From the NCBI GenBank assembly GCA_037447655.1, contig JBBHKE010001907.1:189125-253124 (forward strand): a DNA stretch of 64,000 bases, given 5' to 3'. The position numbers and the translations under genes are program-made. Within the stretch, counting starts at the first letter, position 1, and the number at the start of each line of letters is the position of its first letter. This document shows, piece by piece, positions 35,327 to 48,390 of the stretch. This stretch comes from Zygnema cylindricum. Its lineage: Eukaryota; Streptophyta; Zygnematophyceae; Zygnematales; Zygnemataceae. The notes beneath the pieces were generated by a model that worked only from the letters and a program-made list of their open reading frames with translations, was not told the origin of the DNA and searched no databases.

Positions 35327-38211
35327 GTTATTAGACTAAAGAAATTATTAGTATCAATAACAAAATAGTGTCATTGATGCTAATTTGTGTATCAATCCCA
35401 TCGTCAAAAAAATGTTTAATTGTAATTTATCCTTAACGCTGATTTAGGTATACAGGATCCGCCGTCATTACATATATGTTAAAATAGGTAGAAGTACAAA
35501 CCGTGACAATCCGTACCACGTGGCGTCCTTACCGAGAAATAAATCCATAACTCTAATTGGTGTTTGTTGATAAACAATCATTACGTCGTTCTTAGTTATA
35601 CACTAAAATGAAAAGGCAGGATAAATTAAAAAGTATAATGGAAACCCATCTGAGTCCAGGGTACAAAAGGGGTGGCATGGCCAAAACTGAAAAACTACAA
35701 TATAAAACAAATAGAGCGATGGGAACAAAAAGAAAAGAAAAGAAAAGAAACGATCAACAAGGAAAATAAAAGCACCCAAACTCAAAATGAAAAGCACGAC
35801 AACTCAAAAAACCAAAACCACAACCCCAACCCCAAAATAATTAAATATCTACGAAAAGCAAACCCTTAAGCCCCCTCGGTCTGGTACATGTAAATTGGGT
35901 CGAAAGGTACGGGTTTTTGTCCTTTCGTTCACTTGTAATTATAATTGTAATAAGGGTTTTTCGCACGCGTGAATATTACTACAGTAAAAGAGGTGCGAGT
36001 ACAACATATGACAAACTGTACATTTTTCAATTCCATGTTTCGACCTGTAAAACGCAGTGACCGTATAACTTTAGTACGTTCGTTCGGTTCAGTTAAGTAT
36101 CGTGTATGAACGAAACTATGATGACATGTATTCTATGTATTTGTTTCGTTTCATTTAACTTACACTGAATTATGTGATCGATTTTAATCTTCCTTGTCAT
36201 TCGCGTGGATATCGAGCGTTGTATGACGTTACATATGGACCATTAACTTTAATAAGGTGTTTGTTGGGTTGCTTTATTATAATTCATACATTGTATTATA
36301 GGCACTTAATTATGATAAAGATGCGTTAGTCACGACAAACGAGTGAGGATCATTTTTTTAGTATCACTATTAATTGTAATTGAGGGTCCAACTAGGAACA
36401 AACCACATTTAAGATACATTTTAATTCTAATTGGAGGTAAAACGCCGACGACAGCTGCTCAACCGCCGTTGGAAGAGAATCATTGGTTATTGCCGAAAAA
36501 CGTGGCATGTTTAATGTCCACGTATTTGTAAAAGTTAAGGTGATCGAAGACAACGATTGAAAAACCGTGTATCGGTGTTACAACCCACGAATGTCATCTA
36601 ATCAAATATTAGCTGTACAACATGTAATCTGGAGGTGTTCCATGGCGCTGTCAATATTTTCGGCAACAACGTGATTTTGGAAATATTCAGTCAAATTGCA
36701 CCAAATTATATGTGTTCCTGCTTTTATTCTCTTGTTTTTAAATATTTATAATAGCGAGGGTTAAAAAAACGTTCAAATTTTGGAATTTTGACGTGAATTG
36801 CATTTCCATCCATTTTTTCCGCACAAATTCAATATCGCTTGCATCTCTTCTACTATATAGATGCATCGGTGAAAATGACAAGCTCATTACCAACTATCTA
36901 TCTTCATTTTATTTAGTTGCCATTCTTTTCTTTTGTGGCTGCTCTTTCACCTTGTTCATTTAGTGTATATTTTGTTTGGAAGTATGTGGACCTTCACTAG
37001 GATTTGGGGTGCCAACTTTGGCAATAGCATCACTGTTCCCCATAATCCACAAATTGAACATGATGCGGAAGACAAGACGATCAACGAGGAAAACGGGTTT
37101 TCCAAACGAGGAATACGGTGAGAAGAACGACGACGAGAGCAGGCTGGAAGTGGAAACGTCGGTTGATCCTGCGACGATCGTGGATGGGTTTTTTCCGTCC
37201 TCAGGCAATGCGAGAGGACGTGTTGCCCACCGAAAAATTCAACACATGTCGCCCAAGGTTACTTGATTGCGAGTAATAAACTGGATGTTGAAAGACTGCC
37301 AAAATAACGGGTGGAAGGACCTCATTCCAAGAACCATGAAGAAGTTTCTCGAACATTTTACCGGAGTGTACGGTACAAGTAAGCAATATCGTCATACCTT
37401 ACCCCATGTATTAAATGGTTTTATTGCCCCACTTAAAACACATATTTTAAATTAAGTTTCGTTGTGACTTTTTAGTAATTGCATGTTTTAATGTTGGACC
37501 GCCGTCTTCCCCTCTCAATATATGTAATAATCACACTTTTCCTCCACATTAGTGCGTGTTTTTTATTGTTGTCGGATAGTCAATATTGTGTTTGGCATTT
37601 TTTGGTCTTTCTCCTCCACGTGTCGTACGATTTCTGTTTAGGTTCATCATTTTATCGACAACATTGCCTTGTATCGTTGTAGACGACGAAATCATGTCCT
37701 CGCTTCAATGATGGGCGCGACAAAATTACAGTATGTACAGTAACACCTCGTTCGGAGGAAAGTTTGAATGACGGCCAACAATGGTTCGGCGTCATCGACG
37801 ACACGAGGTTAAAAAACCCAACGACGGTATTCTCAAATTAAATTCGCGAGCGACGACATTCTTTCGACGAGTCCCTGTTGGGTCCAATGAACGATCCACG
37901 ACATTTTGCCGTTGCTTATACGTCCCTCCGTAAGTTGCAAGGTCAATGTTTAAATAGGTTGGGATTGAATGGCGATCTATAACCAATTCCTAACTATTTT
38001 AGTAAAGACGCTCGATAAAGAGAGTTTTTTAAGTTGTTTTTGTCACTCCTAACTGTTTACCTGCTTAGTTTCCCGGGAAGGAGTATTATTTCTTCTTCAT
38101 GGAGGGCATCCAACCACTATGGAAATGTCTTCGCTCCGCCATTCAGCGAGGAATTCCTCCACGGCCAACGGAAACCGAGGTGGGGGGTTATATACTTGAG
38201 GGGAAAACTTA
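35327..38211. other. Intergenic region, AT-rich, nothing recognised
   Basis: Short open frames only. The frame at 36976-37266 contains some coding-like residues (SRLEVETSVDPATIVDGFFPSSG) but no family is recognised. Confidence 0.4.
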
Positions 38212-39520
38212 GTGAGGGAAGTAGCGGGGAAGGAAGAAAGAAGAATGTTGGCTGAGGAGATGGTAGAAAGGGATAGATACCCAAGGGAGGGTTTGAATAG
38301 AGACAGGGAGGAGTTTCTCAGGGTAGGGGATGTGGTAGAAGAGGTTGGTGGAAGAAAAGGGGTTGGATTGGAGCTTGTGTTGAGGGAGGGGGAGGAATCA
38401 GATTATGAAATAGATGACAATGAGGAATCGGATGAGGTGGGAAGGGAAATGACGAGGACGGATATGGTGGAAACAGAAAGTGAGTTGGACAGGGAGTTAT
38501 AAGATGAATCGGTTATGACAGAGGAGGTAGGTGTACGCGAAGTAGAGGGGGGTAAAGACGTTGATGCAAATTATCACCCATCGGGAACCGATACCGACGA
38601 GTTTATAGTGGATGCGGATCACCCTACCGAAGAGGATGAAGAGCCAAAACAAACCTTACCGTCGGATATTTTCCGATGACAAAATACGATGACGATCCCA
38701 CAACCTCAGATGACGAATCTTCATAGAGCTCGGAAAGACGTATAGAAGGAGAGTATGTGGACGAAGACGAGGTAGTCAGTTTTCCTCTTTCATCGGACCG
38801 CGATACGACTCTCATGGCGGTACAACCGGCTCAAAATCTACCGAACCGTGAAGTTCCCGTCACAGAGGAGGAAGAGGACTAGTTTTTTCTGCCCCCGTCG
38901 AAGATGAGGCCATGGATGGCTTCCGACCAACGACGGCGCATTACATTCCGGTGGAGGATTTGCCTGATTATTGTCTTTATGGGGAGCCTGGACCCATCGA
39001 CCGGTCGTTGAACCTCGTCCCTGAAATCCTCGATATCCCTCCGGATGTCTTCACCCGGCCAACATGGTTGTACATCACATCTTACAACCATGCTTCGAAT
39101 TTCCGATACATTAGGCATTTTCAGCCTAATGATGCCCGATTCACTTGGGTTGTCCGTAGAGTGATCGGATTCGAGATTGATGTGCCAGAATTATTGCGCC
39201 ATTATCATCCTTGGGACCCACGGTTATTCACTATCCTTCGTGGTGCAATTCATACTCCGGACCTAAATGTATTTTTAGATGCCCGAAGTGCGGTTTTGCA
39301 ACGCTTCTAGAATGTACAAGTGCTACGAACTTATCTTTGGGAAATTCCGAGGGTTCCACATGTCGATGAGCCTTTTCCACCACCGGTAATAGAACAATTG
39401 ACGAATGAGGTTGAACTTCTCAATCGTTGGGTGACGGCTCAAGAAGTAGCCATGGTAGGGGTTCGTTGGTTGATTAATAATTTGACTCAAGAGCTTGCAG
39501 AGGTTAGGCGACGTTGATGG
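38212..39520 (+). pseudogene. Unrecognised acidic/coding-like ORF cluster, broken
   Basis: A highly acidic run (38240-38880: EGEESDYEIDDNEESDEV, DANYHPSGTDTDEFIVDADH, VTEEEED) spans three frames with stops. It leads into a better-preserved 132-codon frame (38912-39310; YIPVEDLPDYCLYGEPGPID, RFTWVVRRVIGFEIDVPELL). After one in-frame stop at 39308 it continues (39320-39517; LTNEVELLNRWVTAQEVAMV), ending in a basic ELAEVRRR. The texture suggests a decayed protein of several hundred residues, possibly an accessory ORF of a transposon. I do not recognise the family. Confidence 0.4.
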
Positions 39521-40019
39521 GAGATGATGAAGGTCATATTTATGCCCTTCATTCGACGGAGAGGTATCCCGATTTCTCCTTCACCCTCTATTGTGTGCCC
39601 CATTGTTTTGCTCACTTTTATTTGTCTATACGTGTATGAATTTCGTGTTTCAATTCCATTTACTCATCTTATGCACGTTCAAAAATTGTTAACTATTTTT
39701 ATGGTTTTGTTGTTGTCACGTTTATGTGTGATACTCTTAATTACCGGTTTACCGATGAGACAGTGTCGTCGCTGGACGGACGGTGAACTTGCAAAAAATC
39801 ATGGGTAGTCCACAAACGATTATATGTCAAGGGATACACTAGGAAATAAATGTGACGTGAGTGAATTAGCGACAACAATTAGTCTTTGCTAATTATGTTA
39901 CATCAACATTTCGTCGCTAATTTTTGTTGTTCATCATAAAATTTTGGGAAATGGATCTACATGCATTTTGAACCTTAGTCTTTATATATTGTTTGTTTCG
40001 TTGTTTATTGTGTACAGAG

Positions 40020-40343
40020 TATCAAAAAGCCAAGCGATGGTGGGTAGAAAAGAGGTCCATGCTCGATGGGATAAGAGAGACAACGCGACTATTTTGCACT
40101 TCGAGTTTTGGGAGGAGATCGGTGGCGGTTACCAAGGCATTGCCGAGACGAGGTCGCAAGGAAGCCACTTGGGTCACGATTATACACGATGAGTTAATTG
40201 AGGATTCTGAATGGTTTAAGAAAGCGCGAATAAAGATGTTCACCGCAATTCTTGCGAACATTGCACGGGACACAATAAGACAAAGGAGAGAAGAATACGG
40301 ACCGAAATGGTACAATAATGATGGGTCCGAAAACACCCAATAA
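40020..40343 (+). other. Unrecognised ORF, basic, possibly element-derived
   Basis: An open frame from about 39993 encodes RGRKEATWVTIIHDELIEDS and ARIKMFTAILANIARDTIRQ before a stop at 40341-40343. W-rich basic residues recall SANT/Myb-like modules of transposon accessory proteins, but no clear match is claimed. It may belong with the ORFs at 38-39.5 kb. Confidence 0.3.
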
Positions 40344-42859
40344 TCAATAAAAGGTGGGTGCAACGGTGTCAAGGGAAGCACAACATTGTTGTGCGTGCAC
40401 AAAAGGGGAAACTACAATGTAGTCATGAGAAAGAGGACTACATAGAGCGAACCGTAGGCTTCCACATGGGCGAAATAAAACAAGGTTTTGAATCGAATAA
40501 GCCACGCTTGATTATGAAGTTATTATGCTAATGATTTGTTTATTTGTATTGAGTTTTCATTTCATATTATTTCCTACTTAATGACACGTACTCACCAAGT
40601 ATTATTTTGTTGATTTTTGGTTTGTTGTCGCATGTATACTGTCATGTCGTATCACGTCGCCGCATTTTAATCGCATTTTAATTGCATTTAATCGCACTTA
40701 CTCGGACAAAACCGACCTTTTATAACCAAGGCCTCACTAATTTCAGTTTAGTACGATTTGGTGGTGGCGGGTCGTACAGATTGGAGTCCGTACGCGAAAT
40801 TGTCAAGCGTCGTGAAACGCGTGATCTAGATTTGGGTGCGTACGTCTATTTGTTAGGCGCCGATATTTCCGAGAACAACTTTAAGTTTTGTACGTACGAT
40901 TGGCGAACCGAAACGCAAACCTGGAAATATATCAAGACCAGCGCGAATTCGAACGCGCATCTACGGCCACAAATGATGCAGACGATTCAGATTTAGTCTG
41001 CACACGTCGACGCAATTGGATAATTTTAAGTCGTGGACCCTTGGATGTCTCACGCATTCACATGTAGCGTAGAAAGGGTTTTTATCCTTAGGTTGTAGAT
41101 TTTGTAACACAAGGCATATGATTCTGGTCGCCTATTGGCCAGAATCCAAACTAGGCGCAGACGACTACATAGAACGCATGTATGAACAATAGGTTAGACG
41201 CGCAGCTGTAGACTTTGTACTTAGTGAATTTTAGGTGAATTTTGTGCGCACAATTTCAATAGCACAGGAATTCATTCTTTCTTTCTTTTCTCTTTTGGAA
41301 GATTTGACCTCTGCTTTTATTATTTTCTTGTGAAATTGTTAGGATAGTTTAGCCACTATTTTTCTGGTCATTAAGCGTTTTGCTGCCTAGCTCGCACTCA
41401 CCTTGCTTTGTAATTTGCCTTGCAATTTAATCTACGCGGTTCACGCCGAGGCCTAACCGGCTTCCCTTCACATCTTCTCTCGTCTTAACGAGTGGATTGC
41501 TGCTCAGCCTTATTTTCTCAGACTATTGGTGATTGTGATTGGACAGTTTTGGGTCCGCTTGTGTGGTTTACTAGGTGATAGTGGATTAGGGTTGGCTTTC
41601 ACTGTATATTTTGTGTGTGACTAAATCAGGATATCTCAGATTTGCTCGCAGTTTGCTACATTTTCAGTTTATGTGTTGTGATATTAGGTTAAATCTTTAT
41701 TTATTGAACTCCTGAAGGAATATAAATTGACCAAGGAACCTTGTGGCTATCCGTTGGCTTAACATTCCTGTGCTCTTGAAATTGTCAACACTTTCTATTT
41801 CGTGCAATTTGACATTGTCAGTCTTGCTCTATTTTATGCGATTTGACATTGTCAGTGTGATGCTATCTTCCGCAATTTAACCTTAACAATTTTCTATATT
41901 TTTTGCAATTTAAAATTGCCAATTTTTCACTATTTTATCCGATTTAGATTTGACATTATTTTTGGGTGTGTGTGCGATTTGATAATAGATCCTTCCATTG
42001 TGGAATATCTTTCTAAGTTGTACTTCTTTGTTTGAAAAAAATAAACAAAAGAAAAAAAAATCTATAACTAGTTTTGCAATTTTAATTACTGTTTGCTTAT
42101 TAGTTGACACAATTATCTCATTGGCTAGTTTTCGGCCAAAAATATACTACAATAATTTTGGTATTTGGGGTTTTCTTGCTAGCTCTTGGTTGATCGAAGG
42201 CATCGATCCATCACATTGTGACATACCTCACCAAAGAGTGGAGATAGTGGAGCTGATTCGTTTTTTTTTTTTAGTTTTGCAAAACTCCGGTTGGAGCGAA
42301 CAATTGCAATTCACCCTTAGCAATCACCAAATTGCTAAGAGTGGTTTGTAAGTTCACGATGCCTTACGAGTGCAGGCGCGTGTCAGGATAGTTGTTGATC
42401 GTTTAGAGGGTACGTGAGTGGATTGGGTCCAATCGGATCCAATTGTATTGAGCACCTTCCCTGTCCACGCTTTCCATGTTTGCCATTTGGCCGTGAGTGG
42501 CCTTGTGTTTTTTTTTTTGGTTGTATGTTTGGCATGGAATTTTATTGTTAGATCTGGCCGTTGGTGGCTTTAGATAGAACTATTTTTTGCCTGTGGAGCT
42601 TTAGATCTGCACCTCCGGGTGCTTGTTTAGCAATTTTTTGCCTTTATAGATCTCGCCTTTCGGCCTTTCCCACTTGTTTGCAAGGTAGAGGTTTCGGTAA
42701 AAACGGCTTCTTGATTAGATATGGCCATCGTGGCCTTGTTAGAGAATTTTTGAGATTGTTGCCTACGTGTGTTGTATGGTTTACCATTTGCTCCACCTCA
42801 TATAGAGCTTATCCATTAGCGGATTAGTTCGTTATCTCAGTCATTATTATGCCCAGTGA
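40344..42859. other. Intergenic or retroelement-flank sequence, no gene recognised
   Basis: 40940-40965 contains a palindromic GCGCGAATTCGAACGCGC resembling an inverted tRNA T-arm. 41640-41960 has repeated (A/G)CAATTT/CGATTTGACATT units. No ORF has recognisable motifs. The stretch next to 42860 may be the 5' leader of the gag-like remnant. Confidence 0.35.
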
Positions 42860-43412
42860 TTGGGATCTATACGTAGTGGTGGAACTTTCCGTTCATCAAA
42901 TTTCGATCAATCGAATTTAACAAATTCGGTTCCTTTCATGTTAAGTCCTTTAATTAAATCTAGAGCGTCCTCTACTCGTCCAGATTTAACCCCCGTATCA
43001 TCTTTGTCATACATTCTTTCCACGCTATCTGTGGAAGAGGTTGATAACGAAAGGGAACCCGATTCATATTCCCTTTCTTTTTGGTCTCCGTTAGCACCGA
43101 TCCAGGCTTTCAATTCAGCTTACTCGTCTCTTCCAATGGCCTTCACAGCGGAGGGTCCTCCTGGTAAACTTCAATTCTGCTTTTCCAGAATGAAGGATAC
43201 TATGAGTTTATCTCATTTTTGAATGCTATTGGACACTAAAATGCGATATCTAGCTTTTTGTTATCAAGACAGGTTAGACATGCGTGTCACTCTCTCCCTT
43301 CTCGAGCGCTATCTTTGCGGTTCCGCCCTTACCTTATATTCCTGAGTGTATGATTGCATACTTACAATGACTAAATATTCTCCACAGTTTGTTAGTACGC
43401 CTGAGGTCATGG
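42860..43412 (+). pseudogene. LTR-retroelement gag-like remnant, truncated by copia A
   Basis: Encodes coding-like residues typical of plant gag capsid regions (PPGKLQFCFSRMKDTMSLSH, then after a stop MRYLAFCYQD and VTLSLLERYLCGSALTLYS). It is cut at 43412 by the LTR of element A. The assignment rests on the capsid-like pattern only. Confidence 0.35.
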
Positions 43413-44409
43413 TGTTGAAAATCACTAGATTTATAGGATATTTTCTAGGTCTAAAATAAAAAAAAAGAGTAGGCAGCTTGCTTTCACCTTTCCTCTCTAT
43501 CCCCCATATTTGTTGTAGTCATTGAAGGAGAGAGAGAGAAAGAGAAGGGAAACCATGGCTGCCTCGGCCTAATAAGCAGGATTGAAGAGTGACTTATATC
43601 ACTCTAAATAAAAGGTTCGATTTCGGCAAGACTCAAACCACCGACCGGTAGAGCGAGGCATAGTCGTCACCCCTAACCAGTTTGCCATGGAAGTTCGTTG
43701 AAGTATATAGGGTATGATTAATATTTAAACTATGTTACGGTCAATAAACCGATTAACAAAAATACAAATGAAACAACATAGAACCTGTTATATAGAGTGC
43801 GAATATAATACTGCACGGAACAAATGAATCGGACATTTGTTTCGGCGGTCAATATTGAATGCCGATTTTTATCCAACGGCGCACATCATCGCCGAGATCT
43901 CGGAATGGTCACTTTGGCGTTTTATGACGTGGCATGACTTTACGCCACGTGGAGAGATAACATTTGGTTGTGGGAATTACGAGGACTTTACGGACGAGTG
44001 AAAAGTGGACACGCGTCTCCTTAATAGCCTTGTCGTACAAAGGCCATACAGAAAATACATCGGCAGAAGTACTTTTTTGTACTGTATAGTGATATTATCG
44101 GTTCCTACAATCAATAGATAGGGGTTGTAAGAGGGAACTAGGACTTAGAATAATTTGGTAGGTAGTCCTCTCTCTCTTTGAGAGTTTGTATAAATTGGCA
44201 TCATTGCCACCCTATAACTATTCGCCTGGTTGGGCTTTTTCAATGATTCATTTTTGTACGGGCTTATGGAAGTCTAGGCCGCACCAGGGTGCAATCATAT
44301 TGACTACTTGTCTGCTTAGGCAGCAGTGGTTGCCATTGGAATTGGGTTGGTTAGCAATTATCTAGAGGCATCTTGAATTTTGTAGTCCAATAGAGGACAC
44401 AGAATTGCA
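43413..44409 (+). repeat. 5' LTR of copia element A
   Basis: 997 bp, TG...CA ends. Shared landmarks with element C (opposite orientation): AGCCATGGCT, the AGAGTGACTTATATCACTCT imperfect palindrome, the tRNA-like segment, and the end next to GGTTATGGGCCCACC. Confidence 0.8.
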
Positions 44410-44424
44410 GGTTATGGGCCCACC
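44410..44424 (+). promoter_or_regulatory. Primer-binding site of element A (half-tRNA iMet type)
   Basis: GGTTATGGGCCCACC directly follows the LTR end AATTGCA. Confidence 0.7.
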
Positions 44425-45074
44425 CTCTAGGGTGCCCATCTTCAATAGATCACGGTTCATCTATTGGGAAGCCATGATAAGAGGGGCTTTGTGCGAAAAA
44501 TGATACTGGGGTATTGTTAGTGGACAAATGAAACGTCATCCTCAAGGAACTTCACCAGGGTTCGGTGGAGTAAGGTTTATTGCAGCAGCATTTGCTGTAG
44601 CACAAGAGGCAGATGATGGAGACAGCAACATCTCTGAAATGGGGAAAGAAAAGGAGACACCTCTTGCTCCCATTGCTCCTATTTCCACGGGATCTGGAGC
44701 GGGGGATCGTGAAGAACACAGAGAACGACACCCAAATGTGGGAAGACACCAACATGGCTGCCAAAAACGTCATTCTGAGACACCTCACTCGAGCTTTGGC
44801 AACTCCTCATCTTCACGTTTACAAGGTCGAGGAGTTGTGGGTGAGTTTAATACAGATCTATAGAGCTGGTACAATTCAGGAGCTCCAGTTGGCAAAGAAA
44901 AAGTTGGGAAATTATACTTATAAAGGAGGAAAGATGTTAGACTATTGTAATGATCTTTCTTGTCTATATATGGAGATGGAGAGTGCCCAATGGACACGTA
45001 CAATGAAAATGAAAGCTAACACTGTCATCAAGAAGTTACTTGACGAGTATGAGAACATAGTGTACCGAGTACAG
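44415..45074 (+). pseudogene. Gag remnant of copia element A, N-terminal part
   Basis: Reads from the ATG inside the primer-binding site (MGPPSRVP). It carries an in-frame TGA at CEK*YWGIVSGQ and frame changes, and continues through the helical region (YKGGKMLDYCNDLSCLYMEM, ENIVYRVQE). The frame is cut at 45074 by element B and resumes at 47583. Confidence 0.8.
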
Positions 45075-45079
45075 GAAAT

Positions 45080-45672
45080 TGAAATTATATGAGCTCCATT
45101 ACCACACAGAATTCGCAGGTCCAAAGGAAGCTAATCTAGATGGTGCCGACTCCAAGTTAATAGAAACCCAAATGATTGACCCCTTGACAATCAGAACCCC
45201 ATTACAGCTTCACCCCTGTGAAATAAGACTTTCTGTGTGCTCAGTTTCACTACAGAATGCAAAGTTAGAATATGAGTTTAGGATAACATTCCCCACTTTG
45301 ACTTTCCCTTAGAAATGCAGCCACCCAGGCAAGCAAAAACTCTGACCGACTACACCCCTGTGTAGCTTAGACTCCCCTGAGTCCGCAGCAAAAAGAATCA
45401 CTGAATTTGGTCAACTGAATTGATAGTTATGGCTGGCCAAAGTTTGCCATTTATACAAGGTGCTCTCTGGGAGAGGCAGCTACCTACCAAAAATATTCTA
45501 AGTTCTAAACCCCTCTCTAAACCCTCTAGTACTGAGGTACGGACCAATCGCATTACTGTATAGTACATAAAGGTACAAATGCCGGTGTACCTTCTGTACG
45601 GTCATCGTACGACACGGCTAAAAAGTCAACACATGTTTTATCCGGATTCGCTCTTGTAATCCCCGGAATTCC
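45080..45672 (-). repeat. 3' LTR of element B, truncated
   Basis: Aligns with 46270-46863 at high identity, from TGAAATTATATGAGCTCC, and breaks off after CCGGAATTCC where gag sequence joins directly. Confidence 0.85.
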
Positions 45673-46289
45673 CCTCAACATATAACGCAGCAATATCATT
45701 GCAAAACCTCTGTCATGCTACCGCCTTTATAAACATAGGCCTCTATCTCTTGTCTTACTAATTGCTGCCTCTGTATAGTCTCACTCTTATAAATCTGAAT
45801 TAGTGTGTCCCAAATTTCTGTAGACTTGGTTAGATTTAAAAGAGTGATAGCTATAGACTTAGACACATATCTAAGTATGAGATGTTTTGCTATAGTGTTT
45901 TTATATTCCCAAATTTTTTTATCATTTTCTTCTGTTTTTGGTTCAGTTATAACCCCCACAAGTGGAACCGTAGCCGAGAGCCTAGCTCCCCTCACCATAG
46001 GTGTCCCTTTATCCTTCTCCCCTATTTCCCCTTCCACGGTAATGATTTTCCCTTCACCTTCCGTTGCATCTGAACTCCGGTTGGTTTTCTGGGCAGCCCC
46101 AGATGATTCTCCATAGTGAGCTCCACCAAAGCCAGGTGGCGGACACCTCACTTGTCCCGAAACAATTCCCCACAAGTGCTTCTCGAAAAGCAATCCCTCC
46201 ATCGTGAACTCCCAATAAGTGAAGTCTGTTCCATCGAACATAGGCACCCTAGATGGTGGGCCCATAACCTGAAATTCTATGGGCTCCAT
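45673..46289 (-). pseudogene. Gag fragment of element B
   Basis: Minus-strand frame encodes the copia gag N-terminal region (QVMGPPSRVPMFDGTDFTYW, EKHLWGIVSGQVR, ETIQRQQLVRQEIEAYVYKG), then a frameshift near 45700 followed by the deletion. An in-frame ATG lies within the LTR end, upstream of the ATG in the primer-binding site. It is more diverged from A and C than they are from each other. Confidence 0.8.
46255..46269 (-). promoter_or_regulatory. Primer-binding site of element B (half-tRNA iMet type)
   Basis: GGTTATGGGCCCACC on the element strand, immediately after the LTR, complementary to the anticodon arm of initiator tRNA-Met (see findings). Confidence 0.7.
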
Positions 46290-47577
46290 TACCACACAGA
46301 ATTCGCAGGTCCAAAGGAAGCTAATCTAGATAGTGCCGAATCCAAGTTAATATAAACCCAAATGATTGACCCCTTGACAATCAGAACCCCATTACAGCTT
46401 CACCCCTGTGAAATAAGACTTTCTGTGTGCTCAGTTTCACTACAGAATGCAAAGTTAGAATATGAGTTTAGGATAACATTCCCCACTTTGACTTTCCCTT
46501 AGAAATGCAGCCACCCAGGCAGGCAAAAACTCTGACCGACTACACCCTTCTGTAGCGTGGACTCCCCTGAGTCCGCAGCAACAAGAATCACTGAATTTGG
46601 TCAACTGAATTGTTAGTTATGGCTGGCCAAAGTTTGCCATTTATACAAGGTGCTCTCTGGGAGAGTCAGCTACCTACCCGAAATATTCTAAGTCCTAAAC
46701 CCCTCTCTAAACCCTCTAGTACTGAGGTACGGACCAATCACATTACTGTATAGTACATAAAGGTACAAATGCCGGTGTACCTTTTGTACGGACATCGTAC
46801 GACATGGCTAATAAGTCAACAAATGTCATATCCGGATTCGCTCTTGAATTCTCCGGAATTCCTGCCTCCAAATCTTATCTCTCCACGTGGCGCCAGGTCA
46901 TGCCGCGTCAGAAAACGATACCGTACAGGAAAGTACAAGTGCCGGAGTACTTTTTGTACGTACATTGTACGATGTCGCCATAGTGAGACATTTGTCACTC
47001 CCGGATTTGTTTTCTGCCGTTCCGGAAATTCCGTAATCCCGTACGATGTTGCCATGTGTCATCCAGAGTGGCGGCGTCTGCAAACTGCCAAATTTTCTTT
47101 TCCGCGATGTCGGCGCTTACCACGGCCGTCCGATTTACATTGTAACTAAAACGGACCGTCGAAATAAATGTCCGTACTATTTATTTCGTCCGGTGCTAAA
47201 AGTACAACTGTTTCTATGCCCTGAATACCGTAATCCAGTTAAATGGAATTCCCTACCTGTAACTATATAAATATCTATCAAACCCTATATGTACTAGCAC
47301 TAGTCCTAGACTAAATGGACAAAGCTAACGACTACGGGACGGTTCACCGACGGTAGGTACCAAGATCAATTCCTAGGTCGGTCAAATACCATTTTGGTAA
47401 ACATACCTATATTATCTATTCGTGTCTCTCTGGAGAGCTTAGGCAGCCATGGCTCTAGCTCCCTCTCCAGCCTTCGGTGACTACGACAAGTGTGGGGGCT
47501 TGGAGAAGGGAGTCAGGGCAGACTGCCTCTACTCTTTCCTATCTAATAAAGACCTAGAAAATACCCAAATATCAACA
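46270..47577 (-). repeat. 5' LTR of element B (1308 bp)
   Basis: Plus-strand ends TGAAATTCTATGGGC and ATATCAACA; TG...CA in both readings. Next to the primer-binding site at 46255-46269. Confidence 0.88.
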
Positions 47578-47582
47578 GAAAT

Positions 47583-48390
47583 GACTAATAGTTCATGGAA
47601 GTGGAATAAAGTGGTTTGCATGATACTTGTGCAAGTGAACACGATTGAGTTCAAGAGAGGGGGAAAGAGCGTGCAAGCTCTAGCCGCCGGGGGGGACAGG
47701 TGAAGACAAGACCCAAAAAAACCATACAAAGGAGAAAGAGTTTAGCCTGGAGGACGAAGCCCCTTAAGGGCCTTTGTCATTTTTGCAGAAAGCCGGGACA
47801 CTTTATCGCGGATTGTGTCAAGCTGTCGGAGCTGAGGCTCCAAGAGAACCGTGCAGGGGGTTTTTCCGGAGGCGGAGGGAAGAAAAAATCACTTATGGTC
47901 ACAAAAGTGACAGGAGAAACCGAGGACGAGTCCTCTTAGGAGGATACGGAGCTTCTTCTTGACGAGAGTATTGGAGGAGAAGAAGATCCATCGGAGACAA
48001 AAGTGTGCCCTTGGAGCAATTCGGGAAGCTCCATAGGAGGGATAGATCATCGACTCAGGTGCATCCATGCATATGTGTCGTGACAACGACCTCTTCACTA
48101 AGCTAAAGAAAATCCCTACTATAGAAATAGAGTATGGGGATGGGAGAGTGGTTACTACAGATCTAGTGGGATCTATAGATTTGAAAATCTTAGTGGAGGG
48201 TAAGACTTCTATACTCACTTTCTCAGATGTGCTCTTTATTCCTTAGTTGAGTTAAAATCTTGTCTCTACATCTGTGTCAGAAGAGAAAGAGTTTGATACC
48301 TTCATTAGAAAGGGAGTCTTTACAGCTAAGTATGGATATGAAGTTTACTCCACTGCAGATAAATGAAGCGAAGGAATGTTTAGGCCCAAC
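47583..48390 (+). pseudogene. Gag C-terminus and protease remnant of element A
   Basis: Resumes exactly where B interrupts (SSWKWNKVVCMILVQ). It contains the CCHC zinc knuckle CHFCRKPGHFIADC (47765-47820), the ETEDES acidic linker, and a protease-like DSGASMHMCRDN near 48055. Several stops and shifts make it non-functional. Confidence 0.8.

Larger units (their letters stand above)
45080..47577 (-). mobile_element. Ty1/copia element B, internally deleted, nested in A
   Basis: Flanked by a perfect 5-bp target duplication GAAAT (45075-45079 and 47578-47582). It has two LTRs in the same orientation (46270-47577 complete, 45080-about 45672 truncated) around a gag fragment. All of pol is missing; the deletion runs from mid-gag into the 3' LTR. 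Confidence 0.92.
43413..48390 (+). mobile_element. Ty1/copia element A (plus strand), 3'-truncated and interrupted by element B
   Basis: 5' LTR 43413-44409 (TGTTGAAA...AATTGCA), primer-binding site 44410-44424, gag remnant to 45074, element B, gag and protease remnant 47583-about 48390. It is collinear with element C until the equivalent of its protease/integrase junction, then stops. No 3' LTR is seen downstream. Confidence 0.85.
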
